Shown: positions 26,367 through 38,400 of the stretch, in pieces
Position numbering within the stretch: the first letter of the stretch is position 1
Layout of the letters: each line of letters starts with the position of its first letter
Assembly: GCF_020184175.1 (NCBI RefSeq)
Contig: NC_065533.1
Location: forward strand, 63,340,351-63,404,350
Origin: Aphis gossypii
Lineage: Eukaryota > Arthropoda > Insecta > Hemiptera > Aphididae
Reading direction: 5' to 3'
DNA: 64,000 bases
Notes under the pieces: generated by a model
Database searches by the model: none
Seen by the model: the letters and a program-made list of their open reading frames with translations, nothing else
Told to the model about the DNA's origin: nothing
Program-made: the position numbers and the translations under genes

Positions 26367-26985
26367 CCTCGCCGACACCATCGACGATCTCATATGCAGT
26401 TTCGAAAGCGATGGTAGCAAGACAATGGACACGCTGATCATGTACCTGTTCTGCTGGGCGCTCGTCGGCTTCGCCGCGCTGGCCGTCGGCAAATTCGCTT
26501 ACGGTCGGGTCGCCCAGTACGCCGGCCGCAAATCGAACGCCGCTAAAACGGCAGCCGCAGCCGGCTCGGAACCGGATGCAGCAGCAGCCGGCGACCGGAA
26601 ACCGTCGCAGCTGCATCATCACCGGGTCGTGCCGCCCACGCCGCCGGTGGCACGGAAGAGGCTGGGCTCCAAATCGGGCCGCACGTCAGCGGCCGTGGCC
26701 GGCGTCGCGGCCGGTCTGTCCGCCGTTCCGGCCGCGGCGGCCGCCAACAAAGCGTTCTCGTCGGAACAGCAGCAAGCGTACAGCCACCACCACCACCCGC
26801 AGCACCAACGTCGAACGCCGCCCGCGGCCACCGGCAACGATCCGGACGCTGTCCGCTGGACGAACGACGTGTTAAAGTGGCTGTACGACGTAGCCGCGTC
26901 CGGCAGCGAACCGTCGGCCATGGACTATCTTCTCGGCGAGTGGACGACCGCTCTCAATGAGTACACTAAAAAATCGTTCGCCGAA
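26359..26985 (+). CDS. First coding exon of a C2CD2/TMEM24-like membrane protein (partial gene)
   Basis: This exon encodes 209 residues from ATG 26359 to the splice donor. The frame is closed upstream by TAA at 26269-26271, and this is the first in-frame ATG. Visible parts are an acidic N-terminus (1-18), one membrane helix (about 25-44, TLIMYLFCWALVGFAALAVG), a basic/Ala-rich stretch, and a low-complexity linker (about 50-155) with HHH at 86-88, an Ala-rich tract at 111-129 and HHHH at 143-146. The conserved-looking end has W167, W174 and a GEWTTALNE motif at 193-201. An N-terminal membrane anchor followed by W..ALNE matches the beginning of the SMP domain in C2CD2 and C2CD2L/TMEM24 as I recall them; these tether to the ER and move phosphatidylinositol at contact sites. 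The SMP and C2 domains would be in later exons outside or far into this window. The coding reality of the exon is well supported; the family is a moderate inference. Confidence 0.7.
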
Positions 26986-26991
26986 GTGAGT
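26986..26991 (+). other. Splice donor of the first coding exon
   Basis: GCCGAA|GTGAGT is a consensus 5' splice site located exactly where the GC-rich coding composition ends. It falls after codon 209, so the intron is phase 0. Reading through would add 12 codons and stop at TAA 27022-27024. Confidence 0.8.
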
Positions 26992-27024
26992 CCGTTTTAT
27001 GATATAATATACGTAGGTACATAA

Positions 27025-28960
27025 TATAGTGTCGTCGACGCATGCGAAAACCTCCGTGAGTTTGAAGTCCGATGTTAAAGAATAGATTTTAAAGTCTTAA
27101 AGCTATAACAATTAATTTTTTTTGTACGATAAAAAATTCAATACTTCCGTAAATATCGTTTAAATTGTCAATGTTTTGCAACACGAGAGGTTTTTTGAAT
27201 GATAGTTGGTGTACTTATATATAGATTTATACAGTAGTTACAACGTGTAGGAGTTTTAATTTATTATTTTTTATTAAGTCTACGATAACCGTAAAAATCG
27301 TACATTTTTCATGCATATAGCATATGAAAACTTAGTTTTTTCAGGTGAACGACATTAAAATATTATTATCAACTGATAAAAGTCATAAACGACTGATCGA
27401 ATTGTACCTACTGCTTATCTCCAAAATAAAAAATATGTTCACATCACTTTTTATTATAGTCCTGATGTGACACCTAATTTTTTTATAAAAATATTAAGTT
27501 TAGGAATGAGATTGTCATATATATACACGTTTTTATTTTTATCTATATTATGTTATCTGAAAAACATAACTTCTGAAAAACACTTGCAAAATGCTATTTA
27601 TTCAAAAATCTGTCTTTGGTAATATTATTAGCATTGCAATAATAATATTATAGTTCTAAAAATCGAACTAAACAATAAATTTATCTCCTCTATTGAAAAT
27701 AATTATACTTAAAATAAGAAACACCTGAAGCAAATATTTTTAACCAGAGCTTGAATTTTATAGCATTCAAAATACTCAATTATAATATGATATTATGTAA
27801 TAATAATAAGTAAAAAAATAATTTAAAAAGTTTATCATTTTTAATTATTATTTTTTTTACTATAGACATTAGTTACCTATACAATTTATTAAAAAAATGG
27901 TTTTACATTATTTGAGATGTAAAAAATATAAATAAATTTATAATCATTATAAGGCTAAGCAAATCGATAAAATAATTGTTGAAAGCGTTATAAAACTATA
28001 ATTTGCTATTATTGGTATTTAGGTATTTCATAAAAAAAAGTTACTACTGATGTCAATGATTAACATTGCAAAATTCAATTGCAACTTTTACTTGAAATCA
28101 CACAAAACTTGTTAAGTAAGTGTAAAAAGACAAAACATTCCCTTTAAAAATTGGTATAAGACGTGCAAAATACAATTTTATATACATTCGTTATCATGAA
28201 AAAAACTTGTAACTTATTTGGCTATTTTTTGGAACATTCTAAAAAATATGCATTTACATAAAATCAGAGCACTGTTATAGTATAGTTACAATTTTACATA
28301 ATACGACTTTCCTATTGACTGATATAAGTTCAAATGTAAAAGGGTCGGTCATACTTATTTTCTCCATTATCAAAATAAAAAAATATGCGTCTTTTGAACG
28401 TAATATTATTATAATTCAAATCGAGTTTGTAATATATAGGTATATAAAATCATATATAAGGTACCTATAATATTATTAAACCTGCATTAATTTTAATTAT
28501 TTTTTGTCTTATTCCACCGATGAATCAAAAACGTTTTTAGGTGCCATTTGCGTTTCAAATAGGTATAGGTATTTGTAAATTGTATTATTATTGTAGTGAT
28601 AGGTAATTTATTAATTTAAGTAACACATTTAACTAATCAATAAGCGTTTGATGAAGATTGGATTTTGCCATTTCGATCATCCTTTCACTTTGTTTTGTCT
28701 GTCCAAAATTACTGCCTTGAGCAGTGTTTTTCAAAGAATTATGCCGGTTTATTTCGTTTCGGGTGTAACCAAACACATTAGGCACACCCGTCTATACGTA
28801 ATATCGTATGCGATTTTGAAGAGCCACTTTTTTTTTTCGTGTACGTCATAAGAATATAAACATTGTTTTAAGACTATACGGACAGAACAATGAATAACGT
28901 AGGTATAATACCAATTATATATTATTGTGTAATTTATAGCTATTTATTATCTATCTATAA
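27025..28960. other. Probable start of intron 1, AT-rich
   Basis: No recognisable exon is present. A strong acceptor-like TTTTTTCAG at about 27336-27344 is followed by 42 open codons in the matching phase (see findings). A solo hAT-like end CAGTGTTTTTCAAAG lies near 28722 without a visible partner. Confidence 0.5.
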
Positions 28961-29196
28961 CAGCGTTTTTCAGCCTATGGTACGCTTAACGTTTTCTCAA
29001 TTGAGAAAACTCAAAGGTGGTGAGTGAAGAAAAAACGCTTGTAGTTCCTAATCAAACCTAATAAACACACCATACCTATCATATAATCGACAATGTATAC
29101 ATTTTTTTATTAGGAGAGCTTACTAAGTTAAGTGATACGTGAAGATTTTCAGAATGCGTTGGCGGTAATCGAACGTAAAAAGGTCGAGAACTGCTA
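28961..29196. mobile_element. hAT-type MITE, about 236 bp
   Basis: The left end CAGCGTTTTTCAGCC and the right end GGTCGAGAACTGCTA (reverse complement TAGCAGTTCTCGACC) form imperfect inverted termini of the CAGNG...TTCTCAACC type found in hAT elements. The flanks are ATCTATAA (28953-28960) and ATTTATAA (29197-29204), an 8-bp duplication with 7 of 8 matches and the nTnnnnAn pattern of hAT targets. There is no coding capacity, so it would have been mobilised in trans. Confidence 0.75.
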
Positions 29197-29204
29197 ATTT
29201 ATAA

Positions 29205-32200
29205 TAATATTGTGTTTGATATTGTCGCGGGTAGTGTTTAAACAACAGAATGTGTGAGGTCCGTCCAAACTAATTGCGTACGCCGTACGGCACGATAATC
29301 TCGTATATTCAATGTAATAATTAATATATTCACGACTTTCAGCTGTGCGTTAATTGTCTAAAGCAGTGTACCTACATAATAATACAACATTATCATACGA
29401 CGATAAAGTGTTTGTACTGTCATCAATTAGCGATAATTTTGTTTGTATTATTTTACCGATTACCGGACGAGATAATTCGCTGGTCATTTAGCAAGATCCG
29501 TTTTTTGAAATATGTATGAACTAAAGCTACAGGACATTATAATATGTCGTACCGTCTCTCTCTAAATTTTTGTAGTAGCTGATGAAGAGCTGTGATTACT
29601 CGTCCTTTGTCTGAGGTCTTATAGGAGATAAACGAAGTAAATATGCTAATTATTAACCAAGCGCGGGCGGATTAAGAAATGTTTCGCGGAGGAGCGCAAA
29701 ATTGTTTGTGTTCTTACAACTCAACTGCCTAAATTGTAACATACTCGTAGTATGTAAAAGTAATAAAAACTACGTTGGCCTCCATTAATATATGAGCGTA
29801 AAATTGGATTAAAAAAACATTCTCAACAAATTATTTTTGAGTACATGAAATATGATTTTATACGGTGATAAGTATCCAAGAAAAATAAAAAGAACAATAG
29901 CATACAAACAACTTGTTTTATTAATAATAATAAAATAGTTACAGAAATTAAAATTGATCTTATAAATGTACATATTAACTTTTATTATAAAAAAAGTATC
30001 TATATATTTATAAAATAAAATCGACTTTTTTTTTTACTTTATAATATCTGTTTTTTATATTTTTAATTTTATTTTCGCTGTCAATATTAATATCTTTATG
30101 AAAAATATATAAGTGTTGAATCAGTTAATGATTTTCAATAGTATAATATTAATAATATTGGGTTATAGTTTTCGTCTATTTTTGAGTAAAACTATATGAT
30201 ATTTTTCTCGGAAAATAGTTATTATCGATGACAATTGACACGGTATCAGTAATATAGCTATAATACGTATATAAACATTGTTATTGATTTATCAAATGTT
30301 TTATTTTAATGATATTACTGTAAAAATATTGATAAAAAACATGTAATTAGAAAATTTGTTATCATTGATGACGATCTTTGATGGAATGTATCAACGAAAA
30401 TAGTTATAACACACTAATCATTACACAATATAACAATATTTTTTTATTTTTGTCATTGTTCAATACTTTACTTGTGATGATCTACAACAATAATCGAAAC
30501 ACCCAACATAATATTATATACATAGAGGTATCTTATACATTTAAAGGGATTGGGGGATGATCGCCTCTTTCGACTACCTCCCCCCACCCATTGGATTCGC
30601 CCTTGTAACTAAGGCTGGACTAGATAGCAATTTTTCAGCTCATCAAGTTACCAAGTTCAAATTTATCGGTTTCTTTTCTTTCTTTTAAACTCACTAAAGC
30701 TGAATAGAAAAAAGTAACTTAACTAAGTTGTTTTTGTAACTGAATATTTACATTCGCACCAAGTAAGCGCTGTATATAAGCGCATCGTAATAAGCGTATT
30801 CAATAAAAGTATAAACAAAAAATCAAAAAAATACAGGTACCTATCTACCTAGTAAAAATAATATCTAACGAATATTTAACAGAAAAGAAGGCCATAAAAA
30901 CGAAAGTTCAATCTGTTGCTCATTAAATATTAAAATAATTGATATGCTTGTTGTATAGGTACTCTAATATAATACTATGTGATTAAGTATGATTTCATTA
31001 AATTATATTTAAATTTCTATAATATTCCGATCATAGATTATCTTATCAAAATCAACTACCTAATGAAACATATAATTGAATAATTTTATACAATAGAAAA
31101 TACTTCAGAATAGCAAGAATTAAAAAAAAACTAATGGTTTTGCTATTGTGTGTATTTTTTTCGAAAAATAATTTAAACTATTAAAAGGATTCCAAAACCT
31201 TTGTATATTACTTGAGTGTTGGCTGAAGTGTTTAGTAGCTTTCGTAAATTACAGAAGTGAGAAGGTTATAAGAGAACATAACGATTTTTTTCTGTGAGCT
31301 CTAACTGTTAGTGACCCCATGGTACTAAGTTTTTATTCTTTATAAATTGTATTTTAAAAAAAAAAATAGTTTAAGTTTATAAAAAGTTGTTCAGAATTTA
31401 TTATTCCGTAAATAAAAAATGAATATTGTTTATCATCTAAGTTTGTGGAAGAATGTACAATGTCTACGCGAAAGAATTATTTCTGTGGTTCACGTTTTCA
31501 CAAGTAAAGCAAACGTTTTGCGTGTAGCGGAATTTGTAAGATTTCCCTGTGTATCCTGTGTAATTTTTCTCTATAACAACAACATTGTTTATAAGTCAAA
31601 ACTTAATGTTTTACAAAAATAAAGTAGATTGTTTGACAATAAAATTAAAATTATAAATAAACGATAAGCAAAGGAAAGCAATTTAATGAAAAAAATAAGT
31701 TGATAAGTTAGGTAAAAAATAACAAATAGTTAAATAAATAAATTAGTTAAGAGGAAGCGATACCCACATGTGTTGTCTTTGTCTTATATACGCGTAACAT
31801 AGTTAAAAAATGTTTTGCACGGGACAAATTTACTCCCTCGATATATTTTATATCAAAATTACCAACATTTTAAATCGCATTGAAAAGAACTTTACCTGTG
31901 ATGTAGCGTTTTAATTTTTATGATAGTGGTAATCAATAATTTTTAATAATTAAATGAAAAAGTTAGCGGTTTGAGAACTTTAGGTTTTTTTAGGTTACAT
32001 ATTAAAAATTATTCCTTTAATTAGTTCAATAAATAATATTATGAGTTATGACTAATCAACTAATTGAATCTAAAATATAATAACAGTGATATAGCCCTAT
32101 AGGCATGTATGTTATGGTATAAAAACTGATTTTTTTTAAGCCTAAAAAATATACTAATTTTCTTGTTTTAGAAACCTTTTTCTTAAATTTTCTGAAGCTG

Positions 32201-33137
32201 CAATGCTTTTCTAAGTTCTTAACTATTTACTTAACTACTCGTTCAAAATGTTATTAGCATATCATATTATTAATATCAGAAAAATAAATCTCACCAATAA
32301 TAATAATAAAAAAAAATGAAGAATTCAATAAATTAAAATAGATAGAAAACATTATTTAATTAAAAAATATGTGGTTTTGTAGTGACTTAAAATTAGGTTT
32401 AAAAAATATTTTCGTAAACGTTAATACTTTTTAAAACTAGTTTAAAATAAAACCTTTTAAAGAACCGAGGATTTATACGTCATATAGAATCGTATTAATT
32501 ATTATAATTAATTTGAATTTGAATTTTTAAGACGTTTTACTCATTATCGAATTCAACGATATTTACTGGTGTTTGGATACAAGTTAGCAAATGAGCTGTT
32601 AAAAACAAAAAATTTATTTGAATCTTTGGAGTTCCTAATTTTGAGCTTACAGTGGCGGATTTGTGAAAATGACCTCGTTAACAAACATTATAGAAAGTTA
32701 AATAAAATAGTTAATTAAGGTTAGAATAACTTTCTTGTTTTGTAGTAAATATTGTTATATAAATTACCTCGATTAAACTACAAATCAATTTAGTAGGTAC
32801 CTGCCTATATTATTTAAAATCAAAATAGTGATCATATAGTTTTATTTTTACCATTCATTTTCTTTAATATTGAAAGAAAACTTTTAAGCAAAAAATAATA
32901 TGAAAAAATAAATTACAAAATGTATAAATATTATTTGATTGTAAAGTGTCTTGGTGCTTTCTATTCTTGTAAATAATCATTGACATATTTTTTAATATTT
33001 ATAATTGTAAACTAAAAAAAGCGAAGGTATTAATAGTGAAGCAATAACCTCTAAGTAGAAGTAGTAAGAGCAAAAACTAAAACATCAAACGTGACAATAG
33101 CGAATAAAAATAAATAAATAATAATAATAGCAAAATC
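29205..33137. other. Gene-free AT-rich DNA with repeat relics
   Basis: No gene is supported. A GC-richer stretch at about 29225-29500 holds the palindromic CGTACGCCGTACG. Two fragments look like ends of one transposon family: CCATTGGATTCGCCCTTG at about 30588-30605, preceded by C-rich sequence, and CAGTGGCGGATTTG at about 32651-32664. They are too far apart and too isolated to call as an element. Confidence 0.55.
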
Positions 33138-34151
33138 AAAAAAAAAAGTGGGTAAGTGGGTACCGCTCTGCTGTACATTAGGTGCCGTATGGATCATTAT
33201 TATATATTATAGGAGTGTTACATTTGAATCCAATGATGGGTATCATTGTATACGAAAAACGATTCTGAACGAAGATGATATGTCAGCCTAGGATATCATT
33301 TCGAATAGTTAATGAAAAAGGGGGTTTATTTTTTAATGGCTTGAATACACCAGAACTTAAGTTATTTTATAATTACTATAAGCTTAACTCATGGAAAATC
33401 TCGTGTTGAATTTTAAACTCTTAGCTACGTATACAAAAATTGTTATGAATTATATCTACAAAATAATTTGCAAATATTCATGGTTTTGACAAATTTTTGT
33501 CAATATTTGAACTTCAAATGCTAATAAAAAAAAATTGTGCCTATTTATATTTATTTTATATTCTTATAATTTTTTAATTACTACAAGAATAACTTATGAG
33601 GAACTTTGTATTCAATTTTCAATCATTTTGATTAGGCAAAAAATCTTTATCGACAATTCAAAAAAAAATTTTCAGAAAAATTTAAAATTTCAGTCGTCTA
33701 TAAATAGCTCAAAAAAACTCAAAATATTTTGAAAGTTAAATCATGTAAAGAAAATGCCAATCTAAATAACTAGTAAAATTTTCAAGTATCTACGACTTAT
33801 ATTTTTAGAATAATAACAAATATTTAAAATCATTTGAGGATAAATCGTTATCGTTATGCTATTTCGTAAATATTTAAAACTCTAACGCATTTAAAATTTT
33901 TCCTATAATGATGCTTCGAGTTTTCTCTATAGCTACTTGAAGGAAAACTTATGAAAAACTTAGTGTTATAATTTTAATCCTTAGTTATGAACACAACAAA
34001 TTTTATGATTTTTCAACTTCAAAATTAGTTGCAAATTTTCGCGATTTCGACAGATTTCGTAAAAAATTGAAATATAAACGCTTATAAAAAAAAATTGTGA
34101 TTAACGATTTTTAATTTTTTTTAACTGCAATTTGAACAACTCATAAGGAAT
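33138..34151 (-). mobile_element. Truncated inverted copy of the GATTCTGAACGAAG family
   Basis: Read on the minus strand this aligns through most of its length with the right two-thirds of 7677-9130. From the plus-strand left it has an A-run, GTGGGTACCGCTCTGCTGTA, the palindrome at 33231-33248, CGATTCTGAACGAAGATGAT, CAGCCTAGG and both tandem body units. The last is cut off at about 34151 after CAACTCATAAGGAA, so the far inverted end is missing. The shared short frame containing RITYEELCI in both copies follows from repeat homology and is not taken as a gene. Confidence 0.75.
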
Positions 34152-34379
34152 ATCCATATTGTCGCCGTTGAATCCGTCCTATTTTCAAAACATATTTGAG
34201 GATCGAGAACATCATGATATTATATCATGTTGAAGTGAGCCATGTAGCAATGTGGTCGTATTTACCAAGAATAATATTAACCGAAGAGATTGTAATGTTC
34301 AATGATATTTATAACAATATAGTCTCTGGAAACTCGGTAATCTGCCACAGTCATGACATTTGATATAAGTTTAATCGGT
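34152..34379. other. Short non-coding segment with a hairpin
   Basis: It contains an imperfect palindrome ATCATGATATTATATCATG near 34212. Nothing else is recognised. Confidence 0.5.
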
Positions 34380-34985
34380 TTAATTTGAAAACGCACAATA
34401 CATTGAAACGTTAATCGCATACTCTCGACGTATTTGCGTGCAATTGTGCTTATTATCTTTTACAATAATAATAATAACAAAAACGATAATAACGCACAAA
34501 ACGATTTCTCTTGAGTGTAATATTATAATATTGTACAGCGCATCGCGTGTCAAAGATTTGTTTGGTGTGGTATTCTTATGAGTGTGTGTGTGTCGTGTGG
34601 TAAGAGTGTAGGACAGGGATAAACAATGACGATTTGATGACGACAGTCGACAATCATACAATCAAACAGAAACTAGTTTTACTATTGTGCGTTCTGTTGT
34701 TGTGCATATTATCATATATGTACCATTGCAAATGCTTAACAATATACCATAGGGACCGGTGGTCGAGAGTATAATGATATATGACGACGTGTGAGTAGTA
34801 TACAAATTGAGCCTCCCATTTCCTGGTGCTATTTGTTGCTGTCCGTGCAGTGGGGTGCTTAATGTGGAGAGATTTGTGAATTTAAACTCTCTCCTTTCCT
34901 TATATTTATCGGAAACTGATGGGTAAAATTCCGAATACGATGTAATTTTTGTATATCTAGACAAATAACGAAAACTATCAATTAA
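34380..34985 (-). other. Long single-stop open frame of unknown nature
   Basis: On the minus strand a frame opens after a stop at 34986-34988, runs about 107 codons to one TGA at 34662-34664, and continues in the same frame about 93 codons to 34380. The first part includes TPLHGQQQIAPGNGRLN and the second ends with a hydrophobic region near VLCVIIVFVIIIIV. No ATG begins the first part, so if coding it would be an internal exon or a decayed gene. No family is recognised. The local sequence is somewhat GC-richer than its flanks, which reduces stops and partly explains the length. Confidence 0.25.
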
Positions 34986-35302
34986 TTAATTTTTTTTAAA
35001 TTTTTTTTGAGATAAAATTTAAACAGTATTGTTAATCTATCACATAATAATATATAAACATTTTTTTTGAATATTTATTTAGCCACCCACGTCGTTTTCT
35101 AATCAGCAGTCCTTAAAGATGCTGAAAATTTGTAACATATATTATAAAATTATTTAAAATATGAATGATATTAAGTTAAATGTAAATAAAAGAACGTAAA
35201 CGAAGGATTTTATAAGCGATGCAATCAGTTTCTTATTTTCAAATACATGGATTGATCAAAATTTTTCTGTTTCCTTTAACAACTGAAATGACAGATAATT
35301 TT
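34986..35302. other. Gene-free AT-rich DNA
   Basis: No features were recognised. Confidence 0.6.
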
Positions 35303-35410
35303 GAGCTGGGTCCTAAATTTCAAAAATAGTATGGATTGGGTCTCGACGTATTTTATCGAGTACATGAGTTGGGTCCTGGTATATTTATTTTGGGAAAACT
35401 CAAGTTGGGT
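35303..35410 (+). repeat. Degenerate TTGGGT repeat, period about 30-36 bp
   Basis: TGGGT recurs at 35307, 35337, 35370 and 35406 (intervals 30, 33 and 36 bp) in the contexts GAGCTGGGTCC, GGATTGGGTCT, GAGTTGGGTCC and CAAGTTGGGTT. All intervals are multiples of three and one frame reads ELGP, YGLGL, ELGPGIF and KLKLG with a stop, so it may be a relic of a coding repeat or a simple minisatellite. Confidence 0.5.
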
Positions 35411-38400
35411 TAGTTTAGCCTATTTTCATTAACTAAAACACTACGTAAAAGTTAGCTAGGAAATCTCCTAAAAATATTGTTTTTGTTATCTTACTCTGAT
35501 GTATAACATTATCGAAATATTATAATTGTTATTATATGTTTATATGATTTTTTTACTATAAAGCTTAATTTTTTTTCATCATAATAAAGCTTAAATTAAG
35601 GAAAGCATTTAAAAGACACATCTTTCACGAAACTTAATCCAATCAATTCACCACTGGTAATTCAAAGCATTTTTCTGGTTATGTTGTTTTCAAAAGTATT
35701 TTTTCATCTGTTTCATCAGCTAATACTCATTATTTGTCAGTTACTGATGTTAATATTGAAATAGCGATTCACTATAAGTGTAAATCTTAACATAATAGTT
35801 TGATATTTTTAAAAGAAAATATAATATAATGGTCGATACAAATTTAGTCAAATTTAGATGTAGGGTAGGTATTGGTTTTTTTTTTTTATTAATTTCATTC
35901 AAATATACAGAAATTAATATAATTACACCAACCTTTCTACTAATGTAACATAATTTAAATAATTTAATGAGTTTTTGGCCATTTTAGTTTTTTTAGGTAA
36001 CTGTGGAAATGGATTCTTGATAATTCAATTAAAAATGTATTAAAATCTTATTTTTATTTTTTAAAGTTTGATTTTTTGCTTTAGCGTTTTTCAAACAGTT
36101 ATTTAAATATAGATATAAAACTGAGCTCAAATATTTTTACAGAATTAAAATTCTATTATTTATGATTCTAAATAGGCTCAATCACGTATAGTTTTAAGGT
36201 ATAAATTCCTTAAAATATTTTTATGACACATATAGGAGCCAAATAATTTATTTATTTTTTAATAATATGTTACTAATATCAAGTGCACATACATACTAAA
36301 TATGTAACAATTAATCGTTCACTATTCACTACAGGTTAGGTTAATATATAATGGCTAATTAAACTTTCGATTATTTCTTAAAAAAGGTGTACTTTTCACC
36401 CTCTTGAAATGATATTTTATATTCTTATATAATATATAATAATAATTTTTTATGTTTATAATATTATTAAATATTATAGTCAGTTAATAATATCATTAAC
36501 GCATTTTTGGAAGTCATCGTAATCCGATAGTATATTGAATAGTGTTGTAGAATATGTATATGTATATGTAGAATCGCCATGAATATACGTAATTTTTAAT
36601 TTATCAAAAAGTTTTAAAAGATTCAAAATATTATATAACTATTTAAGTACATACATAATATCTTATCAACTATATTATTAATTTAATAATATTGCATTAC
36701 TTTCAATATAATATTCTATAATTTTCATTTATATTAGTACAGATATTTAGGTTAATTAAATCAAATTAGTTTTGTTATATTATTTAATATCTGGTACAAT
36801 TTTGTGTAGTATTTCATTGCGATGTCAAGATTAGCCAAAATGAAACTGTGTGCAATTGTACAACTAGCAATTTTAATTCAAAACCAACATTTTTGTACTA
36901 TGAATTGTAAATTTAATGCTCTTTCAAGATTAACTAAACAGATTTATGATTCTGAGATTGATGAAAGTTTAAGTTTTAAACATTGTATACATAATACTAA
37001 AAAACCGTGTTTATAAACTTCGCAATGGATTTTATCTCAGAGAAAAATAATACTTTAGGTATAATATTAAAACAAATATTTTTCAAACCAAAAGTTTGAT
37101 AAATATCTATATATATTTATAATATCTATATATATATATAAAAAAAAATTAAAAACAGTAATTAAAACCACAAATGAATAAAATACACGATCTATACACA
37201 TGGTGTTTTTGAAATAAATGAGGTCAGTAATATAAGCGTACTCATTGCGGTATTCCAATAAAGATTTTTTTTTTTTAAATAATTTTCTTATCATAAAAAA
37301 ATTGGGTTTATTTAATTTATTTTTAGAATATTATGTTAAGTGTAAAAATGAACATTTACATCGTATTTTTTGCAAAATTCTCAAATGAATCGAGATATCA
37401 CAATGATTTTCGATAGTCCCATTGAATAAATCTTGTAGATAAATAGATACAAATGGATTTAAAAAATAAAGTACCTATAATATTTGATTATAATTATTTT
37501 TAATTTTATAATGTAAAATACAATGTTCACTAATAAGTAATAACTAATAAGTAATAATGTATGTATGATTACAAATATATTTCACCACTGTTTATCTTGC
37601 AGAATTCTTATACAAAGTATAAACACAATTTTTTTTTTTAGCTGAAAACTTGAGAATTAAAAACGCACTAAAAGCTGAGAATTTTGCAAAAAAATACATT
37701 ATTAAAAATAATTTTAATAAACCTAGATTTTGAAAATAAGTAAAAAATGTCAAAAATATTTATATTGGGCCATCGCAGCTAGTACGTTTATACTACCGAC
37801 CTCATTCATTTCAGAAATATCCTATATACGTATAATCCTACTCATTAAAAAGTCATTAGAAAAATGTACTTGCAAGTCGTATGCTCAGTAAACACGTAAT
37901 ACATTTCCAGTCAATTTAATGAAAATAACATATAACACTATAGGCACTATCAAAATTAAACTAATAAAAATATTTAGAATTAATATTAAATATTTTATTA
38001 CCTATTTAAATTATCCACAGACTGAAATATCACTTTAAGTTTTTAATTTGAATAGTATAAAATCAAGTTTATACCAAGTTAAAATAAATGAATAGTATTT
38101 TGTTTCACAATAGATACTTTCATTATATTTTAATCACGAACTTTAAATTCGTTTAATTTTTATGAAAAATACAATTTAAAACTTAAATATAATATATTCA
38201 CGAGTTTAAAACATTTCTTTTAGTTCAAAAACTATTTAGTATTTTATTTTATAAAGTATTAGAAAATAAAAACTTAATAAGACTAAATAATACTGATTTA
38301 TCTTTTCATTTCGTCACCATACTACCTACTTCTAAAACAAATTGCGCATATTGTTATACATATAATACATGATTAGGATTGGCACTCTCGAAAATGTATT

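Larger units (their letters stand above)
25430..27050 (+). promoter_or_regulatory. CpG-rich island around the C2CD2-like first exon
   Basis: Base composition changes sharply from AT-rich flanks to a GC- and CpG-rich block covering the 5' leader and first coding exon. It returns to AT-rich immediately after the splice donor. A TATA-like run ATATATATATAG sits at about 25715-25730 just before a GCCGCG block, and an AAT microsatellite lies at 25741-25762. The block is the most likely promoter and 5' UTR, but the transcription start cannot be fixed from sequence alone. Overlapping open frames on both strands inside it are best explained by scarcity of AT-rich stop codons. Confidence 0.65.

Noticed and set aside
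26619..26921. 100-codon minus-strand frame opposite the C2CD2-like exon
   Set aside because: It is an antisense shadow of the GC-rich exon, with Trp/Cys/Ala runs produced by the complement of its His and Ala codons.
28722..28790. CAGTGTTTTTCAAAG as a further hAT element
   Set aside because: A plausible left end, but no complementary right end was found before the next element at 28961.
29555..29600. Acceptor-like TCTCTCTAAATTTTTGTAG as an exon 2 start
   Set aside because: In the required phase 0 the first codon is TAG, and no other phase would match exon 1.
30555..30605. C-rich CCATTGGATTCGCCCTTG as a transposon end, with CAGTGGCGGATT at 32651 as its partner
   Set aside because: The two sites are 2 kb apart, point the wrong way to bound one element and have no matching target duplication.
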